Source of the DNA: Pseudomonadales bacterium
GTDB lineage: Bacteria; Pseudomonadota; Gammaproteobacteria; Pseudomonadales; Pseudohongiellaceae
Reading direction: 5' to 3'
NCBI GenBank assembly: GCA_012103535.1
Contig: WLWQ01000001.1
Span: forward strand, 992,001-1,056,000
Length of the DNA: 64,000 nt
Both the position numbers and the translations under genes were made by a program. Below the pieces are notes generated by a model. It was not told the DNA's origin. It saw only the letters and a program-made list of their open reading frames with translations, and ran no database searches. Shown here one piece after another: positions 62,679 through 64,000 of this stretch; the first letter of the stretch is position 1; the number at the start of each line of letters is the position of its first letter.

Positions 62679-63134
62679 GTGAAATTTAAACTACAAGATT
62701 ATGCACAAATAGCTGAGATTGTGTCCGCAATAGCGGTGATTGTAACTCTGTTGTACCTTGCCACCGAAATAAGAATCAACACCGAGGCCGTGCAAGACAA
62801 TTCCGCACAAGAAGCGTCAAGGTATATGACTGAATTAAATGTAACGTTGATGGAAAATGATCATCTAATTAGGTTGGTTAGCTCCCTCGGCAGGGACGAT
62901 CAAGAACTAAGTGCTGAAGATCGGATTCGATTACAGGCTTTTTATGCATACGTACTCTTTACTTTGGACAGCATGTACAAAGTAGCGCTTTCTGGAAACT
63001 TATCTGAAGAAGAGACGATTGCCGTGAACAATCGAGCAGGAAATTACGCCAATGTCCCAGGATTGCGCGAAGCAGCATTGAGTAATGAACATACACTCAC
63101 ACAAGGTTTTCTGAGCTGGATGGGTTATAGATAA
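62679..63134 (+). CDS. Cassette 25: family A membrane-anchored protein
   Basis: This 151-residue protein has an N-terminal helix I-A-E-I-V-S-A-I-A-V-I-V-T-L-L-Y leading to Y-L-A-T-E-I-R-I-N-T. Soluble helical domain. Member of the six-gene family. The start is GTG 62679, eight bases past the attC24 remnant, so it may once have had an upstream attC junction. Confidence 0.78.
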   Translation: MKFKLQDYAQIAEIVSAIAVIVTLLYLATEIRINTEAVQDNSAQEASRYMTELNVTLMENDHLIRLVSSLGRDDQELSAEDRIRLQAFYAYVLFTLDSMYKVALSGNLSEEETIAVNNRAGNYANVPGLREAALSNEHTLTQGFLSWMGYR

Positions 63135-63145
63135 ACGCCAACGGA

Positions 63146-63202
63146 ACTCAACGATCACTTCAATCGGAAGCTGTCTGCTCAGTCTTATTAAGGGCGTTAT
63201 AT
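63146..63202 (+). repeat. attC25 (degenerate, 57 nt)
   Basis: Inverse core ACTCAAC 63146-63152 is mutated; the core GTTATAT 63196-63202 is nearly normal. It forms the right boundary of the array. Confidence 0.7.
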
Positions 63203-63220
63203 AGAAGATAGATCGCCACT

Positions 63221-64000
63221 ATGCATGAAGCATTACATAAACTTGGTCTCGTTCCCTTTTTTACTCAACAACTAGCGGATACGGACCTAATCGAAAACCG
63301 CCTCGCGCGCGTTACTACAGTGCAACGCTCAGTAAATACGGTGATTAGCGAGGCGGGTGAGCAAACAGTAGAACTCTCCCCTTCTTTGCGACAATCACCT
63401 GCGATTGAACGGCCAACTGTAGGAGATTGGGTGGTACTGGATGAATCACTTTCTCGAATCGATCAAGTGCTTGAGAGAAAAAGTCTATTCAAGCGCGTTG
63501 GCGCGGGTAGCAACACAGAAATTCAGGCAATAGCTTCGAATATATACACTCTGTTCATCGTCACATCATGCAATGAAGAATTTAAAGAATCCCGATTGGA
63601 GCGTTACCTTGCACTGTGTGCTGACGCAGGCGCGATACCTGTTATCGTGCTTACGAAAATCGACCTTATTGATGATCCGGATGCATACGTTAGCCGAGCG
63701 CGCGACGTCCAATCCGGCGTGCCCGTTGAGATTGCTAATGCCCTTGATCCCTCAACTCTCGATGGAGTGCGCGCCTGGATCGACGAGAGTTCTACAGTCG
63801 CTCTCGTGGGTTCTTCTGGCGTAGGCAAATCCACGCTCCTGAATGCATTAGCAGGATACTCATTGGCAGCAACAAGCGAAATAAGAAACCAAGATAAGAG
63901 AGGACGACACACAACATCTCATCGTGAATTACACCGGTTAGCGTCCGGCGGGCTGCTCATCGATGTCCCTGGTATGCGAGAGCTAAGAGTGGCCGATCTC
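63221..64000 (+). CDS. rsgA: RsgA-type small-subunit-dependent GTPase, 3' end outside window
   Basis: The first 260 residues of a circularly permuted GTPase are visible: OB-fold N-domain, then G4 T-K-I-D near residue 148, G1 G-S-S-G-V-G-K-S-T at about 197 and G3 D-V-P-G. RsgA assists 30S subunit maturation. ATG 63221 is 18 nt after the last attC core. Whether it is a captured cassette gene or the flanking chromosome cannot be told here. Confidence 0.9.
   Translation, partial: MHEALHKLGLVPFFTQQLADTDLIENRLARVTTVQRSVNTVISEAGEQTVELSPSLRQSPAIERPTVGDWVVLDESLSRIDQVLERKSLFKRVGAGSNTEIQAIASNIYTLFIVTSCNEEFKESRLERYLALCADAGAIPVIVLTKIDLIDDPDAYVSRARDVQSGVPVEIANALDPSTLDGVRAWIDESSTVALVGSSGVGKSTLLNALAGYSLAATSEIRNQDKRGRHTTSHRELHRLASGGLLIDVPGMRELRVADL

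Larger units (their letters stand above)
47321..63202 (+). mobile_element. Integron cassette array lacking a local integrase (CALIN-like)
   Basis: About 25 cassettes lie head to tail, each a plus-strand gene followed by an attC site from an inverse core (ACATAAC) to a core (GTTATGT). The imperfect palindromes between cores fold into attC hairpins. ORFs stop at or shortly before each attC. No tyrosine recombinase resembling IntI is encoded in the window, and the 47 kb before the first cassette is ordinary chromosome. The right end abuts an rsgA-type gene. Confidence 0.9.

Noticed and set aside
47582-63202. Repeated sequence resembling a CRISPR array
   Set aside because: Repeats are imperfect palindromes of two sizes separated by full genes of varied length, so they are attC sites, not CRISPR repeats and spacers.

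Overview
The window reads as chromosomal DNA of a heterotrophic, probably marine, gammaproteobacterium. Reasons: a canonical rimO, many exported proteins with Sec, Tat or lipoprotein signals, TAXI-type TRAP transport, several c-type cytochromes, a PQQ propeller protein and proteobacterial gene families such as DUF1761, DUF3095 and DUF3179. No rRNA, tRNA, CRISPR array, prophage or insertion sequence was seen. The genus cannot be fixed from sequence alone.

Bases 1-47,000 are an ordinary, densely packed chromosome. 1-3,755 (minus strand) holds a lipoprotein, an exported protein, a rhodanese, an aldo/keto reductase and an endonuclease-like protein that has lost two catalytic residues. 3,799-6,925 (plus) has a DUF3095 protein and three membrane proteins. 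6,930-10,945 (minus) is a coupled DUF3179, beta-barrel, TlpA-like and NHL-repeat cluster. 11,057-14,290 is a TRAP-TAXI transporter. 14,441-19,620 groups a cytochrome/copper-monooxygenase-like protein, a PQQ propeller and a diheme cytochrome, probably one periplasmic oxidative function. 19,784-33,576 has a cupin, a beta-helix/diheme cytochrome pair, an orphan TAXI binding protein, a D,D-dipeptidase-like lipoprotein, a racemase, a Tat multicopper oxidase, a D-threonine-aldolase-like enzyme, two acetyltransferases, an acyl-CoA synthetase, and an AraC-type regulator whose DNA-binding half lies in the -1 frame. 33,699-46,927 holds rimO, fasciclin, SOUL, an epimerase, an M20 amidohydrolase, crotonase, DUF1295 and tannase genes, plus a short stretch with repeated 26-30 residue ORFs.

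Bases about 47,321-63,202 are an integron cassette array: 25 attC sites or remnants delimit about 25 cassettes, all with genes on the plus strand. No integrase lies in the window and none flanks the start of the array, so it fits a CALIN (cluster of attC lacking an integrase) or a distal piece of a chromosomal integron. Two attC architectures alternate: about 116 nt with a GGCCTTCGGCC apex, and 54-63 nt. Six cassettes encode diverged members of one membrane-anchored family of unknown function and three encode a second multi-span membrane family. Others encode a HigB/HigA-type toxin-antitoxin pair, an Imm32-like protein, a HEPN-like protein, a TraB/GumN protein, a serine hydrolase, DUF4019, cupin, NTF2-like and zinc-ribbon proteins. 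The last attC sites are degenerate and the array ends against an rsgA-type GTPase gene that runs off the window.
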